64,000 nucleotides of DNA from Desmodesmus armatus (taxonomy: Eukaryota > Chlorophyta > Chlorophyceae > Sphaeropleales > Scenedesmaceae): contig VIIQ02000296.1 in the NCBI GenBank assembly GCA_007449985.2, positions 1-64,000 on the forward strand. The letters are read 5' to 3'. A model generated the notes under the pieces. That model was not told where the DNA came from. It saw nothing but the letters and a program-made list of their open reading frames with translations, and ran no database searches. Of the stretch, positions 35,641 to 45,731 are shown in pieces. The position numbers and the translations under genes were made by a program. Numbering within the stretch: position 1 is the stretch's first letter; each line of letters opens with the position of its first letter.

Positions 35641-38600
35641 GAGACGGCGGAGTTGAGGTCCGAAGAGCTTCTCCAGGAGGGGGGGGGGTAAGTGGAGTAT
35701 GGACTCCGAACTGCCCCACCAGTGGGGACACCCCGTGACAGAGTGTTTGTGTGGCTGGAAGACGTGCACTGTGACATGCAAGTGACTGCTGGGGGCTTTT
35801 TGCACAATAATAGCTCGTGGAGGACACAACGCATGAGGTTCAAGGGTTGTTGCCTGGCTATGATGCTTTTCATTGTGTCCGGCCGCGGCCAAGCCGCGGC
35901 AGGCCGCATGCGGGTATCACTGTGTTTGTTAAGAGGTTCTCTGCACTGAGCATGGGCTCAGGGCTGACGGTTACCACGGACCCGAGGGAGGGCATCGTCT
36001 GGGTGGTTGTGCCAGGTTTTCAGCTTACTGTTGCCGTGTGTTACTTCAGCCCTCCTGGCTCTGCTGTGTATGCATCTGGGGTGGTGGATGCAGACCCCAT
36101 GGCTGCCTTGTTTGCTGGGCTGTCTGCAGCAGAGGCCAGAGGCCACAAGCATTTGGTTCTTGGGGACCTGAACATGCGCATTGGCAGATTGAGTTGTGAC
36201 GTGCCCTCTAATCTTGCGGTTCCCCCAGGTCTCAATGACCCGTCAGTTCTCCCGACCTTACACCATTTGAGGTGTGTACCTTCCTACAGGCGCTCTATGG
36301 ACATGTCTGTACCCAGCCGCCCTCGGGCGCTGGAGTTTATGAATGGTCTGTTTGCTGTCTCCTCGGTTGTGCTCAATGGTAGGACCCATGGGGATGTGGA
36401 AGGGGCCTTCACCTGTTATGCCAATCCCATGGGTGAGCAGTCAGTGGGTGCCAGTGTGGTTGATCTGGCCTGTGCCTCCACCTCCTTGTATCGTCATGTG
36501 CAGTCCTTCCGGGTCCTGCCTTACAAGGCGTCAGCCTCCAAGGACCACTGTGGTCTCTATGTGTCACTCACCGACCTGCCCAGGCGGTGTCATGAGGTGC
36601 CTCGCAGGGGGGGCCGGTGCAGGGTGCACCGTCCCACCTCAGGGTCTGGCTACACTAGCGCCCTTGTGCGTCAAGCGGACTGTTTTCAGGCTATGTTACA
36701 GTCTTGGCAGGCAGGTGGTGTGAGTGTTGAGTGTGCGTTGCGGCAGTTTTCAGATCAATTGGTTTCGTGTGCGGGAGGTGACAGAGAGCAGCCTGCCCCT
36801 GCCCAACCCGGCCACGGGCGCAGGGACCAGCCGTGGTATGATGCTGACTGTAGGCGGCTTTCTGGGGAATTGGATGGGGCATGGGCTGCCTGGCATGCAA
36901 GCAGAGGGGGTGTGTATGGCTCTCAGGCCGGGTGCCCTGTTGCACGGAATGCCTTGGAGGCGGCTCGACGTGAGTACAAGAGCTGTTGTAAGCGCAAAAA
37001 GCGGGAGCATGCAATGCGTGTGCAGATTGATATGCTGGGCACCTACTTTGGGCACACCCAGAAGGACTACTGGCATGTGTTTTTTGGGGATAGGCGCCCG
37101 CAAACACCTTTGTCGGACGTGGCGGCTTGGACGGACTATTTTAGGGTCCTGTTGGGGGCGGCACCCCATCCACAGGCCCTGTCTGTCGATGAGGTCGCTC
37201 TCAAGCAGCAGCTGTACGCAGCAGCCCCTCGGGGTCAGGAGGCAGCCATGGCTGCACTTAACGCTGATGTCACCCTGGCTGAGGTGGAACAATGCATGGC
37301 GCTCCCGGCCGGCAAAGCCCCTGATGCTCAGGGGCTGACTGGAGAGCTCTTAAGGCTGGCCGCTGCCCCTGTCCGTGATACAGGTTCGAGTGGTGACCCT
37401 CTGCCGGCCTGTCCTGTCGTTGTTGAGTGTGCACAGTGGTTGCTGCAGGCCATGTTCTCTAATGCTTGTGTCCCGGAGGTTATGCGCACCAGCAAGTTGG
37501 TCCCCGTGCCGAAGTCGCTGAGCCCTGCTGCCCTGGCAGTACGGGACCAGTACAGAGGTATCTCTGTGTCACCTGTCTTTTCCCGCATGTTGGATCGCTT
37601 CTTGAATCAGCGCTTTGAGCGGTTGGCGTCACTCCTGTCACTTCGGGCTCCCACCCAGTGTGGCTTTAGGCCGGGCCATGGCACACTAGATGCCATCTTC
37701 ACGCTGCAGCATCTGATCAGTGTGGCGCAGCATCGCCGCCGTCGCTTGTATGTGGTCTTTGTGGACTTTAAGAAGGCTTTTGACAAGGTTAGGAGGGACC
37801 TGTTGTTGGAGCGATGTCGACAGTTGGGTGTGCATGGCCCCTTTCTGGACATGTTGGTGGCGTTGTATGATCGGGTGTGCTGTCAGGTGGCAGTCAATGG
37901 GGAGCTTGGGGACGCCTTCCCCACAGTGTCTGGCACAAAGCAGGGGAGTGAGCTGAGCCCCCTCTTGTTCGGCCTGTTTATTGAGTTGCTGCATTACCTG
38001 ATCAGGCTCAAGTTGCCGGGGGCAGGGCCAGTGCTGAGTGGACTTAAGGTGCCTGACGTGATGTATGCTGACGACGTGGGGTTGCTCAGCTTCGAGGCCT
38101 GCGAGATACAGCAGATCGTGGATGTGCTTGATGTCTTCTGCACATTGTTTGATATGGAGGTGAACCTTGCGCCGCACAAGACTTGTGTCGTGTGTTTCCG
38201 CCCGCAACACTTGAGGGTGCCTGCAGGGTTTCGCCTTGTGTTTCGGGGCCGTGAAATTGCGCTGCAATCAGAGTACGTGTATCTGGGCGTGCGTGTGCAT
38301 GCCACTCGGGGGCTTCTGGGGGCGTCGGACGCGCTGGCAGTTTCCGGCAGCAAAGCCATGCATGCCATGCTGACGCGCTGTCGTCGGGCTTGCCTCACCC
38401 AGTTTGACATCAAGTGCAGAATGTTTGATATTTTGGTCGAGCCTGTGTTGTCATATGCGTCGCATATCTGGGGCCCGGCAATGTTTGTGAAGCGCCTGCA
38501 CTCCGCACCGTACGACACACAAGCCGAGAGTGTGCACACCTCGTTCCTGAGGATCATGACAGGATCCATCAAAGGGGTTGCCAAGGATGTATTATACCGG

Positions 38601-39700
38601 GACCTGCACCGCATTCCCGTCATGTACCACTGGGTAGTCCTGGCTGCGCGGTGGTGGACCAAGCTGTCGGATTCGCGTGATGAGGAGCCCAGGTCACTGG
38701 CCAGTTGTGTGTGGCGCGAGGACGTTATGTTGGCCTTGGATGGCTGTCAGCGTTGCTGGTCGTATGGTGTGTTGCACACTATGTCTGGCTTGCAGCTCCT
38801 TGATAGTAGCTGGCGGCAGCAGCCTTTGGAGTGGGTGTTGCAGCAGCGGTGGCAGGAGTCAGCTGTGCAGGCTGCCTTGGCTGGCCTGTTCCGTGATAGG
38901 TGGCAGGGTCTTACAGAAGGCAGCCCTCGCACTGCACCGTCTGCCGGCATTCACAGGCTTACACACCATGCATGGGTATACCCTCTTGACCCTGGCTTTG
39001 ATCCTTTCTCTAGAGACCATGCAGCCCCGCATATGAAGTTGTGCTTGTCTTTCAACGTGGCACAAAACCTGGCGCAGTTGCGTGTTGGCTCTGCACATCT
39101 TGAAATTGAGCAGGGTCGCAAGCGTAGGGAGTCTGTCCCAAGGGCGGATCGCATCTGTCGTTTGTGCTCTGGTCAGGACGCTTCGCTGGCCAACCGCGCT
39201 GCTGTGCTGGCCCGTACTGGCACCAGCAACAATGTTGAAGATCTAAAGCACTTCATTCTTGAATGTCCCGTGTATGATGATCTGCGCACCGCCTGCCCAG
39301 CCTTTGCTGACCCGGCTTCAGTCCAGTTGGGTGACCAAGATTGTGTTGCTACTGTGTTTCAACATGCCGAACAGTCGGCCCTGGCACACACTTTGTACAA
39401 AATGAAAGTGCGCAGAGCACGCTTGCTTGGCCTTACTATGGGTATTTGACTGACTTTGTTCTGTTTCTTGTGTCCACACTGGTATAGTTGCCTGCCCTCA
39501 TCTCTGCACACAATAGGTTCCTAGCATGGCTGGCACTTGCTGCAATTCTGGTGGTTCTGCCTTCTTTGGTCAACCCGGTGTAGGTGGTGCAAACCACCGC
39601 AGGGGAGACAACTTATGAGGTTCACCTGGCTCGATCCTGGTGGGCAATGCCATTGTTGTTTGGCGAAAATGTCCATGTAACATACTCCCCCCAAAAATAA
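35640..39700 (+). mobile_element. Non-LTR retrotransposon (LINE, endonuclease-RT type), 5'-damaged
   Basis: Contains one long open frame (35817-39449) with apurinic-type endonuclease, reverse transcriptase and a C-terminal Cys/His motif, the layout of L1-like LINEs. The 5' boundary is uncertain: stop codons in the ORF2 frame directly precede 35814, so the endonuclease N-terminus is missing or out of frame. The 3' UTR runs past 39450; no clear poly(A) tail or target-site duplication was found by eye. The long intact frame implies recent activity. Confidence 0.85.
35817..39449 (+). CDS. LINE ORF2: endonuclease / reverse transcriptase
   Basis: An uninterrupted frame of about 1210 codons beginning at a GTG after two stops, so the true start is lost or lies in another frame. 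The endonuclease part (about 1-270) shows LPGYDAF, HAGITVFVKR, VLGDLNMR (catalytic Asp/Asn) and KDHCGLYVSL. The first endonuclease motif with its catalytic Glu is not visible. Reverse transcriptase (about 490-800) shows APDAQGLTGELLRLA, RGISVSPVFSRMLDR, QCGFRPGHGT, FVDFKKAFDKV, GTKQGSELSPLLF and the YADD active site near residue 750. The C-terminus (about 1135-1175) has CRLC...HFILEC, the zinc-knuckle-like motif of LINE ORF2s. It makes cDNA by target-primed reverse transcription. No separate ORF1 is seen. Confidence 0.9.
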   Translation: MEDTTHEVQGLLPGYDAFHCVRPRPSRGRPHAGITVFVKRFSALSMGSGLTVTTDPREGIVWVVVPGFQLTVAVCYFSPPGSAVYASGVVDADPMAALFAGLSAAEARGHKHLVLGDLNMRIGRLSCDVPSNLAVPPGLNDPSVLPTLHHLRCVPSYRRSMDMSVPSRPRALEFMNGLFAVSSVVLNGRTHGDVEGAFTCYANPMGEQSVGASVVDLACASTSLYRHVQSFRVLPYKASASKDHCGLYVSLTDLPRRCHEVPRRGGRCRVHRPTSGSGYTSALVRQADCFQAMLQSWQAGGVSVECALRQFSDQLVSCAGGDREQPAPAQPGHGRRDQPWYDADCRRLSGELDGAWAAWHASRGGVYGSQAGCPVARNALEAARREYKSCCKRKKREHAMRVQIDMLGTYFGHTQKDYWHVFFGDRRPQTPLSDVAAWTDYFRVLLGAAPHPQALSVDEVALKQQLYAAAPRGQEAAMAALNADVTLAEVEQCMALPAGKAPDAQGLTGELLRLAAAPVRDTGSSGDPLPACPVVVECAQWLLQAMFSNACVPEVMRTSKLVPVPKSLSPAALAVRDQYRGISVSPVFSRMLDRFLNQRFERLASLLSLRAPTQCGFRPGHGTLDAIFTLQHLISVAQHRRRRLYVVFVDFKKAFDKVRRDLLLERCRQLGVHGPFLDMLVALYDRVCCQVAVNGELGDAFPTVSGTKQGSELSPLLFGLFIELLHYLIRLKLPGAGPVLSGLKVPDVMYADDVGLLSFEACEIQQIVDVLDVFCTLFDMEVNLAPHKTCVVCFRPQHLRVPAGFRLVFRGREIALQSEYVYLGVRVHATRGLLGASDALAVSGSKAMHAMLTRCRRACLTQFDIKCRMFDILVEPVLSYASHIWGPAMFVKRLHSAPYDTQAESVHTSFLRIMTGSIKGVAKDVLYRDLHRIPVMYHWVVLAARWWTKLSDSRDEEPRSLASCVWREDVMLALDGCQRCWSYGVLHTMSGLQLLDSSWRQQPLEWVLQQRWQESAVQAALAGLFRDRWQGLTEGSPRTAPSAGIHRLTHHAWVYPLDPGFDPFSRDHAAPHMKLCLSFNVAQNLAQLRVGSAHLEIEQGRKRRESVPRADRICRLCSGQDASLANRAAVLARTGTSNNVEDLKHFILECPVYDDLRTACPAFADPASVQLGDQDCVATVFQHAEQSALAHTLYKMKVRRARLLGLTMGI

Positions 39701-40997
39701 TTCACAACTTCCCAGCACTGCCTGTTCTGGCAGGTTTTGAAGCGACTGGTGATCACCACCACTCATGAGCACACTTTTGCCACAACCCCTGAATGTGAAC
39801 TAGATCTGGGGGCTCAGCAGCGTCAGACAACCATGTTACACGTCTTGAAAAGAAGTACATACCAATATGCGTCACAGTTGCAGCGGCCTGTTACTGGCAC
39901 AGTGCTGCATGGACTCAAGGACTCCAAAGGGGAACATGCTGCGCCAAGACTGGAGGGTGAAAGCCACTTAGGAGGCATGCAAAAATGGGATGTGCGTACC
40001 CAAGCGCTGCGCTCAAGTAGTTATCAAGGTTAGTAATGCGTACTAGGAAGGGTGTGCAGCAGCTGCAGGCTCTGTTGAACCTCAAGCCAGCCATCAGAAC
40101 GGTGACTGCCCAACAACAATCAATCCAGTCACCAAAAAAGTGACCTTCACTGTATTCCTTTGAGTATTAGTGCCTGAGACAGTGGTAATGTCCTGATTTT
40201 GTGTGGGCATGTATGGGGCCAAAAAGAAAAAACAGCAACAGGCAAGCACTGACAGGCGCATGCGCGCAATCTGCTATGGCCTTTGTTTACTGCCTGCAGC
40301 AGCCGCACAAACAGGGGTCAAAGCACCCACCACTTTCATGACACACACACATATGGAACAGCATCAACAGCATCAACACACAGATAATAAAATCACAAAC
40401 AAAATATATCATATACCCCACACACTGATACTCCAATGTGGACAATCATCCAGCACGACTGCCCTTGAAACCACTGCCATCTTTGGATGCCTCCGTTCAC
40501 TTGCCGGTCCTGCCAAAGCGCCTGGCTGTGTCATCTCCTGTGCTGCTTGCCATGCCAGCGACCCTGCAAAGCCACAGCAGACACAACATTACGCTTCAGA
40601 AAAGGGTAGACCTTGAGAGCTTTCAGCATTTGGACAAAACACAGTGGGGCATTTGGGTGTGAAACCGTGCTATCAGTCAATGGCTGGCATGACTATTTTG
40701 AGCTACAAAGCTGCAGCTGCAAAAGTAATGGCTTGACTGAGCCTGAACACGGCCCCTGGCTGTTGACCCACGATATTTGTGCTGTGTCTGGGAGCAGCAC
40801 TTGCAACGGCAGATGGCAGCGTCTCTTGCTTAGTTGCGTTGGCATGCACGATGCTGCTCTCTAACCTTTTCATGTTATGCGCCCCCTAAGCTAGCAAAAC
40901 CTCCCAGCCAGCCTGGCAGCTGCCGGCGCCGTGCTGCCTCGATACCCCCTAACCGCTGATGTATCTCGTGCAGTGTGCTTGACAAGATTTCATGTAC
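39701..40997. other. Intergenic, no gene seen
   Basis: About 1.3 kb between the retrotransposon and the next possible ORF. Only short, unconvincing frames. Confidence 0.35.
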
Positions 40998-41171
40998 ATG
41001 GTTGCTGTCATACTGCACTACAGGACTACTGAGGACAACCCAAACAGCCTGCACTTTGTGGGCATCCCTCAGACTGGCACGGTGAATTCACACTTCACAC
41101 ATGGCTACATAGCTGCGGGAGGTGCCTATGAAGGGGTTGACAAGCCCTTGACCCTGCTATCTGTCATATGA
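40998..41171 (+). CDS. Possible 57-aa ORF of unknown nature
   Basis: An ATG-to-TGA frame (starts MVAVILHYRTTEDNPNS, contains HFVGIPQTGT and HGYIAAGGAYEGVDK) with balanced residue usage, unlike the CTG-repeat shadows around it. It may be the last exon or fragment of a larger gene or element. No family recognised, and no partner exon found upstream. Confidence 0.25.
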   Translation: MVAVILHYRTTEDNPNSLHFVGIPQTGTVNSHFTHGYIAAGGAYEGVDKPLTLLSVI

Positions 41172-41224
41172 ACCGCCGCATCATGTAGTGCCCTCGGAGT
41201 GCCCTGTACAATGCTCTGAAAGGC

Positions 41225-41664
41225 TCACCAGAAAGGAGGGCTGATAAGGTAACCGCCCCACAGGGGCTTGGGCCCGTCGGCTGACTTCCTGTGTGTGCTG
41301 GCTTGTGCAGGAGGCTGCAGCAGCTTGCGGGTCGTATGGGTTGCATCCATCTGGACTGCTGCTTTGGCTGAGGGCACCTTGTTGTCAGCGATTGGCTCAT
41401 AGGCAGAGGCAACTGCATCGACAAGCACAGAATAGCAGTGGCAACAGCATTGACTTGGCGCGTATGCAGCTGCTGTTTCTGACGACACTGCAGCTGCTGC
41501 TTGGTCCTCATGCCACAGCACAACGATGCAAAATCGAGCAGCATCCGCAAGTATCGTGAATGAAATATGTCTGAGGCATCGTGCTGAGTCATCGAACTGT
41601 GCTTACCAGCTGACAAGGCTGCAAGAGCCACCAGCACAATCAGAACGCTGTGGGACACCTTCAT
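41225..41664 (-). CDS. Small secreted protein, PIAD family member 1
   Basis: Exon 1 41607-41664 encodes the signal peptide MKVSHSVLIVLVALAALSA. A phase-1 intron ends at 41413. Exon 2 (41225-41412) gives VASAYEPIADNKVPSAKAAV, then a TTRKLLQ motif and a C-terminus ending SPPFW before TGA (81 aa). The same intron phase, the PIADNKVP core and the terminal W-TGA are shared with the gene at 44275-44990, and more distantly with 22855-23361. TTCTGGTGAGCC at the end is also a good donor context, so the stop may be apparent only. Likely secreted or cell-wall associated (inference); no catalytic motif. Confidence 0.62.
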
Positions 41665-43548
41665 GGTCTGGTGAAAGGGCAGCAAAGGCAGCAGCCAGAC
41701 GCAGGAGCAGAATTTGAGATAACTATGTGTTCAATTGTATGTTTCATCCTCGTAGACAGGCTGAGCAGACATAGAAGCAATAGGCAGGACAGGCTGCAAG
41801 AGGCGTTTCTGCCAGCTAAGCAAGCAACAGCATGCCGCTTGAGTGAAACGAAAAATTCTTTGTTTTTGAAGTCTTAGAAATAGCTTCAAAGCGTCAGCAG
41901 CGTTCATCCCACCTGTTGCCTGTTGAAGGGGTCACTGCAGCTGGGCTGGATAGTACGCTTGATGGGGCGTTTGGGATGTTAGAGCACTGAGATGGACAGG
42001 GATGTTGGGGTGGGTTGTGATCAAGCCGTTGTAAGAAGCATACATGGTCAATTCTAGGTGTTGTAGGTATTGACTGTAGTGCCGCGCGGCACCGAACGGA
42101 AGCTGGATCCGTCGTCCAAGTACTGTGACCGAAAAGACGAAAGACTGATTATGATAAATTAGTGTGTTCATGTCCCCAACGAGCATGTTTTGTGCCTTGG
42201 TTCAGCTCAGACAGGTCCACCCCGCTGCCTGTGACCGGAAAGGAACAGCACCGACCCGCATGTTCGACCGCAATCATAGCTGTTGGCACGATTCAAGGAA
42301 ATCACATGCAAACACTTTACCAGTTCAGCCAAAGATACTATGGTATGCTTTTGAACCTGCCTTGAAAGCCCCACCACTCCCCCAGTGGGAGTGCTTTTCA
42401 ACCACAACCAGTCTATTAATGTCACACCTGTGACTTTGGATCTTGAAAGGTTATGCCAGTCGTTCATTGATGTTGCGGAGAGCCCAACCTGCACACAATT
42501 GGCTCTTGCAGCGGCACAATTGCAAGAGTGCTGGCTTCCCGTCTTGAAGTGTAAGCCATGCTGGGACAGTCTCTGAATGTCTGCGCCACCCACCCCCTTC
42601 AGGTTTGTTATTTTCTGAGTTCAATCCCTACATGGTCCCTAGTAGGCTCTTCCTTGCCTGAGCGCCCCCCCCCCTTCGGTGGGCTCATAACGTGTCGGTG
42701 GTGGTCAGCTGGCTCAGCAGAACAATGACGGGATTGGTGCTTTGTGGTTGACAGGATGACTGGAAGGGTTGTCACGGGCCATAGGTCATGAACGGTACGC
42801 ACACAAGCACACACACTGGCCGGGCTCATGGGAATGCAGCAAGACAGTAGCTGCCTTGCGTGAGGACGATGGTGTGTAAAACACAAAACACACATATTTC
42901 AAAATGAAGGACCTGCTCAACACCCACAACCTCAGGGTTCAGCAGCACCTGGGCTGGCTGGAAACCACTGTTGCCAATCAATGGCAGCACACAGCTGCCT
43001 TCGCATTTTGCCACGCAACATTGTAATACAAACAACCACAAGCACAGCACACACAAAACCGTAGTACACAGCTGGGGCCTTGTACAGGCTCTCCAGGTTT
43101 GGGCATCAACAACAGAGTTGAGTTGAGTTGGTCAACGGAAACACAGATCGGCACAAAGCTGGCAGTCAGTCAATCAATACAGGGGCCAATCGGTGGGGCT
43201 GGCAGAAACAGCATGACGAACAGGCACAGATGTAATGAAATATGAGCTCAAGAGGCTGTGACAAAACAGAACCTCGCACAAAAGCTGACATTAGCTGCAA
43301 GCACAGCTATGGACCAGTAGCCGTGTCGACTGCGCTATGACTAACACGCAACCCCAGAATCCATGCAGAGCGCAGCAGTCTGAAGTCCACAAGGGGGTAC
43401 TATGATTGACACTTCAGCTGAGGCAATGGGGTTGCTGCACCCACAGACAGCACTGCTGCTCTCCTTTTGGGAGGGGCATGCTGCAAGACAGCGCTGCTGT
43501 CACTGCCACTTGTGGCTCGCAATCAGCAACCCCTGAACTTCAAGAAGA
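41665..43548. other. Intergenic, no gene seen
   Basis: About 1.9 kb of mixed sequence. A minus-strand frame at 41932-42186 (84 aa) is open but shows no family features. A short palindrome CTCCCCCAGTGGGAG lies near 42376. Confidence 0.3.
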
Positions 43549-43620
43549 GCCTTTGCTGTCAATGAATTATGCTGATGACGTCATCATAGTGAGCAGACTC
43601 ACGCTGATGACTCATCTTGC
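43549..43620 (+). pseudogene. Reverse-transcriptase relic (YADD segment)
   Basis: Within a short frame the residues SMNYADDVIIVSR match the YADD active-site block of LINE reverse transcriptases, with the downstream hydrophobic strand. No other RT block is readable around it, so it is probably a small, old fragment, unrelated in sequence to the LINE at 35.6 kb. Confidence 0.35.
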
Positions 43621-44115
43621 AGAGCAGCAGATCACTTTGTGGCCATGTTGAAGCGCCTCTGACTGGCTGTGTCAACGCCCCTCAGCTGAGCGTTGTCGTT
43701 GTAGGCTCCTGGCATCCTGCAAGAATGGCAGGCACATGCCAGCACAACAGCACAGCACAATGTAGCTCAGCACGGTACGATTTGACAGCAGTTGGTGATG
43801 GGTTTCAGCTGGTGTTGAGCCGTACGCTTAGATGAGAGTGGTTGCTGCCTGCCAGCAGAGTTTGCTGTGAAGCAACAGCCAGTGCAACTAAGGTGGCCAG
43901 TGGCGGTGGAGTCATTTGCTGTGTCCCTACATGCCACATTGTGACATGCTCAACCCCCATGACAAACAGGCAAGGCGAGGCACCTCGTATGCATCTGCCT
44001 TTTGACATGACAGCAGTGTGTACAGCTTTCCAGGACCAGCACAAGCTGCACACCATGGGCAGCACCATTCCTCAACTATCCTCAGCCGCGCATTCAGCAC
44101 CAAAGGCCCCAGCAC

Positions 44116-44147
44116 TCACCAGAGTGCAGGTCCCACATGCAAAGGCA
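44116..44147 (-). repeat. Exon-edge echo: 3' end of secreted-protein exon 44275-44438
   Basis: CATGTGGGACCTGCACTCTG followed by GTGAGTG copies the exon end (CATGTGGGACCTGCCTTCTG, then GTGAGTG), about 155 bp downstream. An echo here, always with a donor, supports reading the exon end as a real splice donor. Confidence 0.65.
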
Positions 44148-44274
44148 CCTCAAGGGCAATGGCCATTGACTTGACAGCTGTTTTGTCTGCCTTTCCAGGC
44201 ACAGCTGTAAACTCTGGCAGGTGCCCTCAGCTACAATGCTCCGCCGTGTTGTTATTGCTGAACGATTTCGACAC

Positions 44275-44990
44275 TCACCAGAAGGCAGGTCCCACATGGA
44301 AGGGTTGAAACACATTGGATCCTTGGCCCATGTCCCAACCATCCAATTGCAGCATCTTCCTGGCTGGTGGTGCAGCCTTCACTGGTGCAGTGGCTGCAGG
44401 AACCTTGTTGTCAGCGATTGGGTCATAACAGCTGGCAACTGTGAGCAAGACAGCGGCATAGAGAGGCGTGAGCAAGACAGTGGCATAGAGAGGCAGGTTG
44501 TGTGAGTGGTGAGGTGTGTTAACAGGGCCTAGAACGCTGCGCGCAGCGTAAAGTACCTCTTGAATAGCATGAGTGCCTCATTGCTGCAGCAAAGATTGTG
44601 CGTGTGTGAGATGATGTAAGGTATCAAGCATGGTGTGTTGGAGCTGCAGCTACAGAACATGGCCCCAGCCAACAAGCCATACTGGCCCTGCATGGCTGCT
44701 GCTGTTGTTGCTGGGTCTCTGCTGCTGTCCTGTGTCTGTGGCACACACGCATTGCCAAGGAAGAATCAAAAGTATGCTTGTGTGGTGCCTATGCCACGCT
44801 GTGAGTGCCTTCTAGTTGGTCAGCACAGTTTCCTGCTGCATGGTACGCTTGTACTGCTGTGTCTGCAGCTCCTGTCATGCTGCTGGGAGTCAGCAGCGTG
44901 CCACAGGCAATACTGCAGTACTTCTAGCATGCACGTACCCGCAATGATCGCCACCAGCAGCAGCACTTTCAAAATTCTGGAGTAAGTCAT
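44275..44990 (-). CDS. Small secreted protein, PIAD family member 2
   Basis: Exon 1 44939-44990 encodes MTYSRILKVLLLVAIIA (signal peptide), with a phase-1 donor GTACGTGC. Exon 2 from 44438 reads VASCYDPIADNKVPAATAPV, then a basic PPARKMLQ motif, and ends FHVGPAFW before TGA at 44275 (71 aa). Homologous in layout and core motif to the genes at 41225-41664 and 22855-23361. As in both, the final TGGTGAG could be a donor (TG|GTGAGTG) instead of Trp-stop. No enzyme motif; secretion is inferred from the leader. Confidence 0.6.
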
Positions 44991-45731
44991 CGCTCAAGAA
45001 GGCAGGTGATGGTGCTGGAACCTCTGCTGTCGGCTCTGGCACTACTGCTGCTGCTTTTGAGTCAGGACCTGCTTGAAGACGTAGCGTCTGCAACAAACAT
45101 TCAAACAACACGAAGATTCAGTTCTATTGCTGAATTGACACATCAATTGCGTGCATGCTTATGAGGGCAGCTTCAGCGGTCTCACCAGGTTTGACCGACT
45201 GACTGACAGTGGAAACCCAGTACTCAGTGTAACTTAGACATTTATAGCAGTTTTTGAACGCTTAGCAAGTGTCCACTCACCTGGTTGCTCTGAAATCCGG
45301 ACACTTGCACTTTGGCGCGCGAATTTGCAAATGGCAGCAGTCGAGGGGGTGGCTGGTGCACTGATGGTGCGTGCTGTGTGCCGAAAAAGCCATGGGTGCC
45401 TAAATTTGAAAGCAGCATCTGCACGCGGGGGCGCGGCATAGTAGGCACGCTCACACTTGACGATCGAAGCTGCTGCGGCCTGCAGCAAGCGTCGCTGCCA
45501 TCCAGCTGGATGCAGCCAGGTCTCTCATATTGGTGGCCTATCAAAGCCCCAAGTCACAACATCTTCAGCTTGACAGACAGTGTCATGTGTACTATGCATA
45601 CTGTACACGGTACGTACTGCTCCGCACAAACTCACAAGGTTACAAAGCCAGAGCAACGCCACAACAGTATGTACACACGATACCTGACGATACAGCCAAA
45701 CATTACGTAAAGAAGCCGAAATGCAATCTCA
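44991..45731. other. Intergenic between secreted-protein gene and plastid membrane protein gene
   Basis: About 740 bp, containing the TGTAA at 45638-45642 (minus). An alternative minus-strand frame at 45279-45445 (starts MPRPRVQMLLSNLG) is open but unsupported. Confidence 0.3.
45638..45642 (-). terminator. Candidate TGTAA poly(A) signal
   Basis: TGTAA on the minus strand about 90 nt beyond the TAA of the plastid membrane protein gene; inferred from motif and spacing. Confidence 0.45.

Noticed and set aside
41932..42186. 84-codon minus-strand frame starting MLVGDMNTLIYH
   Set aside because: Balanced residues but no leader, no splice partner and no recognisable family; not enough to call.
44641..44985. 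Plus-strand frame with a hydrophobic leader opposite the secreted-protein gene
   Set aside because: It overlaps the intron of the better-supported minus-strand gene and has no supporting motif.
44941..45445. Alternative plastid-protein model using frames MPRPRVQMLLSNLG and LRLQAGPDSKAAAVV
   Set aside because: The signal-peptide exon at 44939-44990 with phase-1 intron, shared by two paralogues, explains this region better.
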